The notes below the pieces were generated by a model. It ran no database searches. It was not told where the DNA came from and was given only the letters and a program-made list of their open reading frames with translations. The translations under genes and the position numbers were made by a program. A DNA stretch of 64,000 nt, from positions 214,381,376 through 214,445,375 of the forward strand of contig CM070873.1 of NCBI GenBank assembly GCA_036365515.1, read 5' to 3'. Shown here piece after piece: positions 1-12,095 of this stretch. Positions within the stretch are counted from its first letter, which is position 1. Every line of letters begins with the position of its first letter. This DNA is from Torymus aiolomorphi (taxonomy: Eukaryota > Arthropoda > Insecta > Hymenoptera > Torymidae).

Positions 1-2
1 AC

Positions 3-1736
3 CAAGAAAAACTTTTCTCTACAGATTTAGCGAGAACGAAAAGTTTTCTAAAACATAATTCTAATATATTTTTCACACACGCGGACAAGGGTAATTTAAC
101 CGTATGTATGAATGTGTTGGATTACCAGAGTAAAATGATAGACTTATTGAAAGATAATAATACATACAAACTAATAAAGAAAAATCCATTGCCAAAGTTA
201 CAATCAGATGTTCACAAACGATTAGCGCATTTAAACAATAACGATTTCTTACAAATAAAATATCATAACAACCAACTCACACAAACCAACACTCTCCTAC
301 CTAGAGCATATGGTCTTCCAAAAATCCATAAAGAAGGTATTCCACTAAGACCTATCATTTCAACTATTGGTAGCCCAACACATTATTTATCTAAGATCAT
401 TTACAACGAATTAAAAAATTGTATTCCGAAACCGCTTTCTCATATTAATAATAGTTTCGAGATGAAAGATAAAATCAGTAAAATTATAATACCCAGTACA
501 TATGTACTTCTATCTTTGGACGTTTGCTCTCTGTTTACAAATATACCGTGCGATTTAGTATTAGAAAGCATAGACAGACGTTACACACATATTCACAATA
601 AATGCAAAATTCCTTTTCATGAGATTCGGAATATAGTCTGTTTTTTATTTGACAACACATATTTCAATTTCAACAATAGAACTTATAAACAAATATTTGG
701 CACACCTATGGGTTCTCCTATCTCACCATTATTCGCTGACATGGTTATGGAAGATTTAGAAACAGACTGCTTGCGCGAATTAAAAATTACACACGATTGT
801 ATTCCGCTCTTTTACTTTAGATATGTAGACGACACAATTTTATGTATAAAAAGCGATCAAGTTGATACAGTTCTACAAGTGTTTAACAAGTATAATACTC
901 ATCTTAAATTTACATTCGAATCTGAAATAGATAATAGTATAAATTTTTTAGATCTCAGTCTTACGAGAAAAAACAATCAAATTTTGACTAACTGGTATCA
1001 AAAAACAACAGCATCATCGAGACTGTTAAATTATAATTCTAACCACACCATACAACAAAAAATAAACATCGTTGCGAACCTGGTGGATAGAGCAATTCTT
1101 TTATCTGATACTTGTTTTCATGACGCGAATATACACAAAATTACAGAACTTCTCTTATGTAACGATTATCCTTCCGAATTTATAAACATACACATACGAA
1201 ATAGACTTCGAAAACTCAAATATCACAATAAAAAGACTAATAATGAGAACCGTCCACTAACTACAATCTCCAGTCCATATAATAATACCTTTTATAAAAA
1301 ATGTTCGTATATTTTAAACAAATATAACATCCGCACAGTACCTTTGATCAACAAAAAATTGAACAATATAATTAAATTAGGAAAGGATAAAATAGAAAAA
1401 TCAGAAGCATGTGGCGTAGTCTATAAGATAAATTGTATGTCTTGTACATCGACTTATATTGGCGAAACTAAGCGAATGTTAAAAAATAGGATTAAAGAAC
1501 ATGAAAGAGATAAGAATAACAAATCAGTGATAGCAACACACCAAAGAACTATAAAACACATCGTTGACTGGAAAAACATCCAAATTTTAGATAGGGAAAA
1601 CAATTACACGAAACGAATTATTTCCGAAATGTTACATATTAATTTAAATCATAACACTATCAATAGAATAGAAGATACACAAAATTTGAATAATATATAC
1701 AAAAAGCTGTTAAGAACGTTACATTTAAAAAGGTAA
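3..1736 (+). CDS. Penelope-like element polyprotein (RT + GIY-YIG), 5'-partial
   Basis: This is the reverse transcriptase/endonuclease of a Penelope-like retroelement (PLE). The first ATG is at 108, but the same frame stays open back to base 3 and encodes HADKGN just before that ATG, a conserved PLE motif, so the true start lies outside the window. Counting from the ATG: YGLPKIHK at 68-75, RT motif A LDVCSLFTNIP at about 137-147, TPMGSPISPLFAD at 199-211, the catalytic YVDD at 239-242, then the FLDL block near 280. The C-terminal GIY-YIG nuclease shows GVVY at 436-439 and TYIG at 449-452, followed by an R...H segment; Cys residues at 443 and 446 precede it, as is usual in EN+ PLEs. The enzyme would nick target DNA and prime cDNA synthesis. 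No stop or frameshift is visible, so this part may be intact. It is followed by a hammerhead-like motif at 1934-1963. Confidence 0.93.
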   Translation, partial: QEKLFSTDLARTKSFLKHNSNIFFTHADKGNLTVCMNVLDYQSKMIDLLKDNNTYKLIKKNPLPKLQSDVHKRLAHLNNNDFLQIKYHNNQLTQTNTLLPRAYGLPKIHKEGIPLRPIISTIGSPTHYLSKIIYNELKNCIPKPLSHINNSFEMKDKISKIIIPSTYVLLSLDVCSLFTNIPCDLVLESIDRRYTHIHNKCKIPFHEIRNIVCFLFDNTYFNFNNRTYKQIFGTPMGSPISPLFADMVMEDLETDCLRELKITHDCIPLFYFRYVDDTILCIKSDQVDTVLQVFNKYNTHLKFTFESEIDNSINFLDLSLTRKNNQILTNWYQKTTASSRLLNYNSNHTIQQKINIVANLVDRAILLSDTCFHDANIHKITELLLCNDYPSEFINIHIRNRLRKLKYHNKKTNNENRPLTTISSPYNNTFYKKCSYILNKYNIRTVPLINKKLNNIIKLGKDKIEKSEACGVVYKINCMSCTSTYIGETKRMLKNRIKEHERDKNNKSVIATHQRTIKHIVDWKNIQILDRENNYTKRIISEMLHINLNHNTINRIEDTQNLNNIYKKLLRTLHLKR

Positions 1737-2040
1737 ACAAGCGTGATTATATATAAACCCCAGCGAAGCGTGTATTATGTTCTGCATACCATCTCGACTC
1801 TACTGGTATCTTACCAGTATCGACGTAGCTATTTATAGCTAAAGGTTTTTGCATAGATTGTGTTTAATTTATTTGACTAGTTTTTTATTTTTATTTTTGT
1901 ATGTGTTTTAACTCTATATATTTTTAATAAAGCCTGAAGAGGTCAGGGAACTTCCTGACGAAACGTTGCAATCTAGTATTCAAGATTGTTTTCAAATTTA
2001 TTTCTGGGAATTGGCCCTCACGAGGATCCTCACAACATTT
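1737..2040 (+). mobile_element. 3' untranslated/terminal region of the PLE
   Basis: Non-coding DNA after the PLE stop codon. It holds an AATAAA at about 1926, the hammerhead-like motif, and then sequence that loses any resemblance to the element. The exact 3' junction cannot be placed without a second copy; I put it near 1980-2040. Confidence 0.5.
1920..1975 (+). ncRNA. hammerhead-ribozyme-like motif of the PLE
   Basis: About 200 bases after the RT stop there is CTGAAGA (1934-1940), which fits the hammerhead core CUGANGA. A hairpin follows (stem GTCAGG/CCTGAC, six-base loop GAACTT, 1942-1959) and then GAAA (1960-1963) and ACGTT. PLEs are known to carry minimal type I hammerhead motifs in their terminal repeats. 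One unpaired G lies between the core and stem II, and stem III is at most the self-complementary ACGT, which could work only as a dimer. Activity is therefore doubtful. Confidence 0.45.
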
Positions 2041-3114
2041 AAATTATTAAACATGGAGGGTGCCACTCAACATAATTCATGTTATATTGTTCACAGTCAT
2101 AATTGGCCTTAATAATTACATTAAATTACACTGGTTTTAACAAGAATATAAAAATAAACTATTTTGATGACTAGTAGAGTACAATATTAAATAAAGGTGA
2201 TTGAACGATAAATGATTTCTAAATTCACTATATTTTATTAAATGAAGTCTAAGTGACTAACCGGTTGGTTGAGATTATTCATGAATAAAAGAGGTGAGTT
2301 TATCGTAGCACTGTTTGTTGAGTTTTCTTTACTGGTTTCATTACACTTTGACATGAATGTTAAATCATGTCCACTTAGTGAGTGTAATTCAGTGAGGCAA
2401 TTACTGTATTATAGTATGAATCCCATATGAGGGATTACTAACCTGCTGAGTTTTCTACAATGATTTAAATGAGATGAGTGTATCCGATCCTTGTGAGTGA
2501 GTCTGTCCAATGAAGTTCTTCTTTCTCGGCTCAGCACGATGAACTAGTATAATCAGCAAACAAATGTTATTGATTTGTTGCTTTGAGTTTTGCCAACGAA
2601 GTAATGGCGTTCAAAATGGCCAACAAGTGGTTTTGCCAACGAAGTATGGAGTGAGAGATGTTACCTGGCAGGAGCAGCGATTATATTAATCGGAGATGCC
2701 TTTTGATGTGTGATGGTTGAGCGAGAATGTAAAAGTGATGAGAGTCCGAAGTGAGTGATCCAGTGAATTTGCGTTGAGAGTTTTCCGAATTACGATAGCA
2801 GGTGCACAGCGGAGAGATGTTTCTCGTGGCAAGGCTGGTTTCAGAGAGAGCGAGTCCTTGATCCACTTCCGTCTTCTTCCTTAAATTTGTCTCACTACAC
2901 CCTAATCAAATTAATATCTCTCATATTTCCATATGAGAGTATGAGAAAGATAGCAATCTCACGACTATACTGCACGAATCAGTATAGCGTCTCAGCTGTT
3001 CCGCCGAGACGCCGCGAGGTGCTGCCGCGCCGTGGCTGCGCCGTGAGTCGAGCCGAGCTGAGTGGAACCGCGGGAATTCAAATTGCTGAATTCCCAAACA
3101 GTTATAAAAATTAA
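2041..3114. other. non-coding, no gene seen
   Basis: AT-rich sequence with a GC-rich patch around 3000-3070 and a TCTCATATTTCCATATGAGA palindrome near 2920-2939. The short ORFs have no recognisable domains and overlap on both strands. No RNA gene was recognised. Confidence 0.5.
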
Positions 3115-3182
3115 TTAAAGGAATCAACAAATTACGGTTGAGGAAGCTACGTGCCTATGAATTGGCAGCGGTTTTTATTTTA
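3115..3182 (+). repeat. fragment of dispersed repeat family A (3' end only)
   Basis: The segment with GAATCAACAAATTACGGTTG, then GAGGAAGCTACGTGCC and ATGAATTGGCAGCGG, recurs near 6166-6224 (same strand) and 33605-33670 (opposite strand). It is the 3' end of a family whose long copies run from a GCTTCCTC/GAGGAAGC hairpin to this block. Confidence 0.75.
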
Positions 3183-4150
3183 ATCTCGTTTAAAAAGGAC
3201 GGACACAAAGAAAAATATTGTGGGTAATAAAAGTAAATCATGATTCTGCACATATAGGGATGTTGTACTTAACGGTACCCATTAAAAATTAAAGCCAATG
3301 TAATTATTTATAGTAGACTTATAGGTATAAATATTGTTAATGAATTTATGCAAAAATGTTGTATTCTATATTTAAGTAGCCCACCGGTAAACTGCAAATC
3401 GTCGGGCCCGCCAAGTATGTATGGGAGATCGGAGGACCACCCCTGCTAGAGCAGCTCTAGACTTCTCTTTTCCTCCCAAGGTGCGTAATATTATAGAAAG
3501 TTCAAAATTGAGAAAGAATCATGAAAAATAGTGATGTGTTGGTAACTATGTAATTTTTTTATATAGGCTTTGACTTTTCGTAAATATCTAAAAAAATTCT
3601 TATGAATTTTAGAAATAAAGAGAAGGCATTATAGTTATATAATTAAAATAATTTTCGTGCGTAGGTTCTATAAAGTTTTGTAAGAGTATGTGAGCTATTG
3701 GGCCTCTTGGGCGTTAAGTAGTAATTTATGCCGGCTGGCTGAATAATTTTGAAGTTACAACGTGGGCGTAAAATGTAATTTTACACGCGAGATACGAAAA
3801 GTTCTATTATGTCAGTTAAGTTAACTTATGGCCGGTACTTGACTACAATAAATTGATTTCAGTACTTTCTTGTGTTTAATTTTTATAGCTCAGAAAGATG
3901 AACAAATTTGAATACATTTCTGAAAACAGTCATACAGTAGTTTTCAAGAGTTGTTTGCATTACTTGACTATCGATAATTTATTTCACAACTTTCGTTTGT
4001 TTGATTTGCAGTGAATAATTTGAATGTACTTACTTACATATAATTTGTTCAGCATACAATGACTCAAAGAATTGAAAGACTTTTTCATTCGTATTTATTT
4101 GATTTATTTGATTTCTTTTACAAAATCATAAATATTATTATTTTATAGAT
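3183..4150. other. non-coding, no gene seen
   Basis: AT-rich DNA with a short GC-rich patch at about 3385-3480 (palindrome AGAGCAGCTCT). Two loosely similar segments occur near 3860-3960 and 3970-4070. I see no gene. Confidence 0.45.
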
Positions 4151-4152
4151 AA

Positions 4153-4680
4153 TTTGTACAGTCATGAAAAAAATTATTACCATTTGTAAAGAGTGCTTAT
4201 TGAATAGAAGAGAGTAGAAGAATTAAAAAGACTAGACAAATTATGTTGTTATAGAACGTACTTAAAAAATTAGCTTTTAAGAAACATGTTGATTGTTTTA
4301 AAAAAAATATTTAAGCTCTCATTAAAGTTTTTGGTACTCAGGTTGACGGATATTGAGGGAGAGGGAGGGAGGAAGAGAGAGTGGGGTGGGAAAGAGAAGG
4401 AAGGAGAGTTTATTCAATCATGAAAAAAATTATTACCATTTGTAGAGTCCTTATTGAATAGATGAGACTAAAAGAAATAAAAGGACTAGACAAATTGTGT
4501 TGTTAGAATTTAACGTACTTAAATAGCTTTTAAAAAACGTGTTGATTGTTTTTAAAAGATATTTAAGCTCTCATTAAAGTTTTTGGTACTCAGTTTCACG
4601 GATGCTGAGAGAGAGGTAGAGAGAGAGAGAGGGGAGGGAGAGAGATAGAGAGAGGGATAAAGGGCGGGAGGGCGGGAGAG
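4153..4680. repeat. tandem duplication, about 257-bp unit, each ending in a GA-rich tract
   Basis: Two direct copies begin with TCATGAAAAAAATTATTACC (about 4161 and 4419) and both contain CTCATTAAAGTTTTTGGTAC. Each copy then runs into a purine tract (4350-4402 and 4604-4682). The copies are strongly alike but carry several small indels. Confidence 0.85.
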
Positions 4681-4809
4681 ACTAATACTTGTCTTAGTTT
4701 AAACTTTTATAAAATATTTTTTAGATATATTGCACAACTTTTTAAGAGAAAATAATAATTACATAGTGTGATAACATTATGAGGGTTTATTATAGTATAT
4801 TTTTCTTTA

Positions 4810-6230
4810 TATATTTTGCTTCCTCATAGAGGAAGCTTTGTGATAGTAAAAAAAAGTTTATGAGATAATGTATTAGAAATGTTATTTAGCAAATTTGGAA
4901 TCGAAATACACTATTTTTAGAAAATGTCCGTATGGATGTGTGTGTGTGTGTGTGTATGTGTATGTATGTCCGTATACGCTGATATCTCATGATCTACTCG
5001 ACCGATTTTAACGGGAAAGTGATCATTTTTTTAGATTTTGCTTCCACAATTGGGGTCAATATTCTATTTTTGTAAAATTTAATTTTTTTTTTTTATAGCC
5101 ATTTTTTAATTTTCAAAATTTTTATTTTCGATTTTTTTAATATTTAGAACAAATATTGTTTATATATCATGAATTCTCTGTATGTAGGATAAAATTATCT
5201 ACAATTTAAAAAAAAGAAAAAGTCGGTAGCTATATTTCGTCATAAGTTATTGATGAAAACGTAATTTTTTGTAAATAGGTTATATTTCGAAATTAAAAAA
5301 AGATATTAACATGAATATTTTTTTGGTTATAAAGGATATTAAGTACTATAACTTACTAAATTTTTAGGTTTTTTTATTCATTATTTTTTGAGAAAAAAAA
5401 TAATAATTTATAAAAAAAAGTGATTTTTTTTGTCGTTCAATAACTATAGTAAAATTGGCTTAATCACTTTGAAATTCTTTGTAGGGGTAGATTTTGTATA
5501 CCAATCGAGTGAGTTCTTTGGGCAAAAGGATTGATCTATAAATTTCGGAGATATTTGAGATTAAAATTTTTTTCAATTTTTTTTTAAATCGTAATTTCTC
5601 CAGAACGGCTCTATGTATCTAAATGGGGTGGGTGGCATTCGAAAGAGAATTAAATTACCTATATTTTCTAAGAAAATTAATTCTCTAGCTATCACGGTTC
5701 TTTTGTTATTAACAAAAACGTAAAAATTGAAAAATGAAAAAAAAATGAGTTTTATATGTTCAACTATTACAAGAGTAAAATTGTCTTATTCGCTTCAAAA
5801 TTCATTGTAAAGGTATATTATTGATAGTTCTCGGATGAGTTCTTTTGGCAAAATGATTGGTTCATAAATTTCAGAAATGTTTGAGGTAAACACAATCAAA
5901 GAACAACTTTAGAATATGTTTTTTATTTCGAACCAATGTACGACGAGAAGCCGTTGACAGTGGATTTGAAGAAGAAAAATTTGATGAAGAATAGAACTTG
6001 AAGAAGATTGTTTTCCATTCATATAAGAATTAAAATCACAAACAAATAAATTGCAAATGGAACCTCAATGAATAGCCATGAAAAAATTACAAGTTAATAA
6101 TTTCCATAAAATTTTTCCAATTTTTTTCGTGAAAAATTTATTTTTCGAATTTTCATTTAATAAAAGGAATCAAAAAATTATTTTGGGGAAGCTACGTACC
6201 AATGAATTGGCAGCGGTTTTTTTTATATTA
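4810..6230 (+). repeat. dispersed repeat family A, long copy 1
   Basis: This copy begins with the perfect hairpin GCTTCCTCATAGAGGAAGC (4819-4837), passes through a GT-rich stretch (4938-4970) and AT-rich DNA, and ends with the GAAGCTACGT..AATGAATTGGCAGCGG block at 6188-6216. Copies in opposite orientation lie at about 9000-9895 and 33605-34322. No ORF is conserved between copies, so it looks non-autonomous. Its class is unknown to me. Confidence 0.7.
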
Positions 6231-6640
6231 CGCAAAACACTGATTAGATGCCATTTTTTAATCACTATGTTATTTGTTATCTATAACATTTGATTATATG
6301 TGCACTTTATGCGACAAATCATACCGGTATTTTATTTTATTTAACACAAAACACTGATTACATGCCATTTTTTAATCACTATGTTATTTGCTATCAATAA
6401 AATTTGATTATATGTGCACTTTATGCGACACATCATACCGGTATTTTATTTTATTTAACACAAAACACTGATTACATGCCATTTTTTAATCACTATGTTA
6501 TTTGTTATCAATAAAATTTGATTATATATGCACTTCATGCAACACATCATACTGGTATTTTATTTTATTTATTACACAAAACACTGATTAGATGACATTT
6601 TCTAATAATCACAACATTTTTATTATCAATATAATTTTCA
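6228..6640. repeat. tandem array, 114-bp unit, about 3.5 copies
   Basis: The words CAAAACACTGATTA and ATACCGGTATTTTATTTTAT recur with spacings of 114, 114 and 116 bp (CAAAACAC at about 6232, 6347, 6461 and 6577). The array starts where repeat copy 1 ends, so it may be the tail of that element. Confidence 0.85.
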
Positions 6641-6877
6641 ACTAGATAGATAATCTATGAAAATCACAATTTTCTTTTCTTATTTTGAAAAACTTACTTC
6701 AAAACATAATACTTCTTTCATACTTTGAGTCCAATACTGTCTAAATAAACATTTTAGTTGTTGTTTGTTTTATATGAGATTCATTGGAAGCAATGAAACT
6801 GTTATTTTCTTCATTGACACCACGTACTCTATTTGCCCTGTCAAATATGAAGACAAATTTTTAATATTCTTCTAAAA

Positions 6878-7186
6878 TTATATCTCATATGAAAAATTTT
6901 CATGTTGAGAGTATATAGATACATCTTGAAAAATATTGTGTCGTAAATAGTATTTGCGTGCTCTTCCATAATAATATTGGTTTGGTTTTTCTTTCTTGAG
7001 TAGTACTATATTCTTACTATCTTCTTTAATATAAATTATTCTATTCCTAAGCGTCTGTTCTTGTATTAAAATAACTTTTTCTTGTCCATTAATAATAAAA
7101 TAACCACCAGGATCATGAGGGCACTCGTTCATTTTTGCTAATTCAAAATTAGATTCTTCAGACAGTACACAATTAGAACTCAACAT
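6878..7186 (-). pseudogene. RNA polymerase III subunit RPC2 (POLR3B) fragment
   Basis: The 102-residue frame resembles an internal part of the second-largest RNA polymerase III subunit. It has SSNCVL at the start, then KMNECPHDPGGYFIINGQEK and VILIQEQ, and later KYYLRHN. From memory RPC2 has the same blocks in this order; RPB2 is similar but lacks the SSNCVL and ILIQEQ variants. A full RPC2 is over 1100 residues. Here the frame has a TAG just upstream and ends after about 100 codons in AT-rich DNA, so this is a fragment. A different open frame immediately upstream (about 7205-7287, minus) could be a degraded continuation but I do not recognise it. I read it as a decayed pseudogene or captured exon; a real exon of a divergent gene is the alternative. 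Confidence 0.7.
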
Positions 7187-7540
7187 TATTGACTATATTA
7201 CATATATCTCCATATTTCCAAAATGACTCGAAACAAATCTTCTGGTGTAATATCCGTAAGATAATAATTAATGAATTCTTCTTTGTTAAAAACTATTTTT
7301 TAACAGTGATCTATTTACTTGGTAATATCCTTATATTTTCTTATATACTCTGTAAAAATAAAAACAAGATTTCACAAAGTAACAATACTTATTATAAACT
7401 TTATTGATTTATAACTTTATAATAAAAGTTTGCTACTTATCTGATTATAATATATTGCTATTGTCCATTGATATTCACAGCTGCTTATATAGGTTATATT
7501 TTTCCAATCAAATCCAAAATAAAATAATCTGTATCTGTAT

Positions 7541-7543
7541 GTG

Positions 7544-7622
<79 letters not shown>
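7541..7622. repeat. TA microsatellite
   Basis: Uninterrupted TA dinucleotides of about 75 bases. The tract sits just outside the left arm of the inverted repeat at 7623-8208. The frames translated from it are artefacts. Confidence 0.95.
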
Positions 7623-8208
<586 letters not shown>

Positions 8209-8210
8209 AA

Positions 8211-8660
8211 CTAACTCACTAAATGATAACATTTGTATATAAAAATACTGACATGTTATATGTAAGGTTAGGCGTCGACCCGATACGGGTGTGTATATGT
8301 ACTATATATATATATATAAATATATATAGATATACAAGCGTAAAATAGACGACAACTGGAGGTGTCGTAAGAGCTGCAAACCGGATATCGGAATAAGGAG
8401 TAGAAAAATTCGGAAAGGAAACAGCACATAGAAAAATTCAGTTCTCTATATCTTTTGAACGAGATAATCATTTTAAATAAAATCTTTTGATTTGAGTAGA
8501 GCAATGAAATGGCTTTCGATTAAGAGGGATATGTTATATAGTAAAAACTATAACGCAATATACGTAAAAGCGCATTGAATTTTTCGTTCACCCATTTCAA
8601 TGTATATGTAGCATGGACCGCTCCTTTAGGCTTCTTCTATACTTGCCTTCGGAGCGCTCC
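8211..8660. other. non-coding, no gene seen
   Basis: AT-rich sequence with a short TA tract at 8303-8327. The short minus-strand frame here shows no domain. Confidence 0.4.
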
Positions 8661-8700
8661 CGCGCTCCTTGATAGTACTTCGATGGGTGACCGTAGGAAT
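8661..8700 (+). ncRNA. 5S rRNA-like fragment (pseudogene or 5S-derived SINE head)
   Basis: TAGTACTTCGATGGGTGACC followed by G, then TAGGAA, closely matches the internal control (C-box) region of metazoan 5S rRNA, typically TAGTACTTGGATGGGTGACC then GCC and TGGGAA. Only about 35 bases match; the rest of 5S is missing or unrecognisable, so it is not a functional 5S gene. Confidence 0.5.
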
Positions 8701-8999
8701 CTATATGCAACTTCGACGACAGTTTAGGCGACTTTTCGCTCTTAACAAAGTGTTGGCTAGGAATATGTTTTCAGCGTTTAATTAAGCCTACGAAATGTGC
8801 CATAAATACTTAAAACATATTCAGACACTGGATGATGGTGAAACGAACGCAGTAGACCCACAGTTTCTCGTCGTGTCCGAGACATAGAAATATGATGGTC
8901 TGTTCATCATCAAAATAGAAGCATGAATTTAGAAAGCGCGGATGGAAAAAGGTATGTCACTTGCTGGGCCAAATAGGCTGCAGGTGGATAAACTCAAAA

Positions 9000-9895
9000 T
9001 ACATACAATTATGAAATATAATAAAATGTACAAATAAAGTATTATCTCTAATGAAATTTTTTAATTCAGTATTTGAAAAAAATATTTCTTATGTCTGTTT
9101 AACGTATTTGATATAGAAAACAAAAATTAGAAGTTCTCGTATCGATCGAAGATACCGTAAAAAATACCCAAATTTTTTAGTTTTAAATATCTCTAAAATG
9201 AATCATCGCATTTGGATAAAAGTTTGCACAAATATTGCTTATATTTTATACTAAATTCTTTGTAAATTTTAAGTCAATACATAAAAGCGTTCTTGAGGGA
9301 CGAAAAGTTTTAGTCGAGCTTCTATTCCAGTTATCGTGTGACAACAAAAAAGGATGTTTTTTCGTGATATATTGCTTAGAATAAGTTGAAAATTTAATGG
9401 TACATGGTTCCTATAATAATATACTACCATGATTTTTTCTAAAAATTCCAATATTAATTTATCGCGATATGTTATTTCTTCAAAAAATACACGTTTAGTT
9501 ATATAACAAAAGAACAAAAAGGTAATTTCATACTCTTTCTGATACATTTTAACTAAATTAATTTTATTATCTCCTCCATTGAAAAAAAAGGCAAAATACT
9601 GGATTACCAAAAATAAAAAATCAACATAAAACAAAAACGCATAAACAAAATGAAAAATGGAGTTTGACCCACTATGAGACAAAAAAAAAACAAAGAGAAT
9701 GAGCTTTCCTTAATTAAAATCGGTTCATTAAAAGCTAAGATCTCGAAGTACACACATGTGTGTGCTCATACAGACATTTTTTTAAAAATTTGATTTCGAC
9801 TTCAAATGACCCAAAACACATTAAGTTTCTAACATGTTCTTAGCAAAACTGAAATTTTTAATGTTACATATCTTCCTCTATAGGAGGAAGGAAAA
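9000..9895 (-). repeat. dispersed repeat family A, copy 2
   Basis: Read on the minus strand, this copy starts with the hairpin CTTCCTCCTATAGAGGAAG (9875-9893), then a GT/AC-rich patch (9750-9775) next to a GATCTCG..AAATCGGT-like segment, as in the copies at 4810 and 34322. Its far end is diverged and was placed only roughly. Confidence 0.55.
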
Positions 9896-12095
9896 CTTAA
9901 AACTTGTGAGGTTCACGACATGTATGTCTTGTAAACACACACAATGTATGTAATAATAAGGTGAATCTAGGCCTGGAACTGTAGGTATACTGCGTTAGCA
10001 TTACTGTATTCGCAGCGCGAGTATTAATTTTCGGAATTCTTTATAATTTATTTTCAAATTACTATGAAGTGATCGTAGCCATGATACTCGTGATATTGCA
10101 ACGGATCCACATTCATGAGTCTATGTTATTATCAGACTTAAAATTCCTATTACACCAGCACTATAATGTTTATTTTCTTCTTGAAATAAATCCATTTGAT
10201 TAAAACCTCGTTTTGTTTCATTTCTCAGCTACTACAAAAAGCCAAATGTATGCGGGTATTTGAAAATGCGTTTCCAATTATCTAAAATGATTTCGTTAGT
10301 TTTCACCTTGGCATTCTGAAAAGCTAAAGTAATGAAATGGTTTAGTCCCTTGTTGATATTTTCGTATGATTTAATACTCATCTTGCATTTCCCAAGTAAA
10401 TCGCTAAGTAGATGGTTTTTAAATACGCTCGCTGCTTGCGCGTTTGCGAGTTTTCGCAATTCGATTTCCTCGGTTTTGCCTTTCTTCTCACTCTTTATAT
10501 ATACATAAAAAGTCGAAGCTGTTGCCGCTGCTCGGTTTTAGTGTCAGCTTGCCTGGAATTCTTCATTCGCATCCAGATGAAATGGCAGGAGGAGGGTTGA
10601 GAAGAAATAAGGGAAAGAGTCGCTGCGGCGGTTGTACAGTTGCCTAGGTTGTTCTTCCGGATGGTATTTTCTTTTCTGGCTTTATCCGCAGTTTCAGACG
10701 AATTCGTTCCCCCGCCTGCGTACGCAACTTCTGGCCTCACTTATCTCTAATTAGGAATCAGGCGAACCGGTATGCCTTGAGTTCCGCATGCCTACCCGTG
10801 CGCTAAGTGCAAAGGGATGATAAATGTGAATGTTTTTTCATTCTTTACTTATTACGAAGATGCTTACGTGCGTACTTGTTATATATAATATCGCAACTTC
10901 TTATTAAATTCATATATATTGATGCCTACCTATATTCAAACATACATCATATATTTGATTTATGTAATCATATCTATCTAAATATAATGATTTATTATCA
11001 GCCTTCTCATTTTAGTTAGCAGAATAATTCATTATATTTATATTTAATAAAAATGATTACTTAAAATGCAATCGGTATTGAGAAAGTGTAATTCATTTGA
11101 AATAATTGTAAAGGGCTTTTAGGAAATACTTTAAATAATACGATCTATATTGTCGTAATGTATAATAATTTTTTGTTGGAAATCAACTTACAAGTGTCCT
11201 GTACTGATAACAAAACGGAAATTATTGTATAAAAGTTAAAAACATAGAAACACGCGAGTTAATGCAAATTTTACGGAATTTAAATAATTTCAAAGATAAG
11301 CTGTCAAGCTTTTCCTGTACAGTAATGTAAAATCGAAATTATCGATATTCAATGAATAATTTATAAAAAAGCAATTTCAGGTTAAATGTTATTAATTATC
11401 TCTGTCAGGGTACTTTAAATGTATATAGATATTTGTAAAGTATTTATTTATTTTTTATCTGTATATTGTTTATAATTTTTGCGTAGTTCTGTATTAGATA
11501 ACAATTTAGTTTTTACAACAATTTACAAATTGCAATTCCCGTAGGTATGACATAATATTTTTTACATTATTTGTGAATAGAGTATAACGTGAAAATTTTG
11601 ATTTTTATGATAACTTCATACCTCGTCGATAAACTTTTTAACTACAGGTCATGGCACGGCAGCTAACATGGAAAATAGTAATTTTATGGTCAATAAGAAC
11701 TTATGCCAAATATTATTCAATATTTATACAAATGAAAATTGTTCTGTTTTTCTATTATCTATTAGTGCGTAGCCGGAAAGTCGATTTTTGGTATCTAAAA
11801 ATGAAGTTCAGTGTTCGTTGTTCGAAAATGAATAAATTGTTCAAAATTTCTCTTCCATTCTAACAATTTTATAAGTAGCATTTTAACCATTTTTAACGAC
11901 GCAAAACTTAAGTTTTAGCTTTGCCTGTCTACTTTTATAATCTTCTTTGCTCGTAACAAATACTTGGAAGTGACAACCAATAGAAGAAAAATAAAGTACA
12001 TTTAAGATTAGATTGACCATATCTCAACAAAAAGGCCCTATAAGGTGGGATCATTAATAGTGGGTTTCATCGTCAGATACCAGAAAGTGACTCTG
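9896..12095. other. non-coding, no gene recognised
   Basis: Mostly AT-rich. A GC-richer patch at 10440-10810 has overlapping short frames on both strands. A minus-strand frame at 10232-10459 (75 residues) has a protein-like composition but no motif I know. I see nothing else. Confidence 0.4.

Noticed and set aside
2681..3130. Short ORFs on both strands
   Set aside because: Mutually overlapping, no domain, no splice signals.
9269..9682. 137-residue minus-strand ORF rich in Phe and Tyr
   Set aside because: It lies within a diverged dispersed repeat and the other copies do not keep the frame.
10232..10459. 75-residue minus-strand ORF starting MRKLANAQAASVFKNH
   Set aside because: Protein-like composition, but no motif, no splice signals that extend it, and no neighbour; not enough to call a gene.
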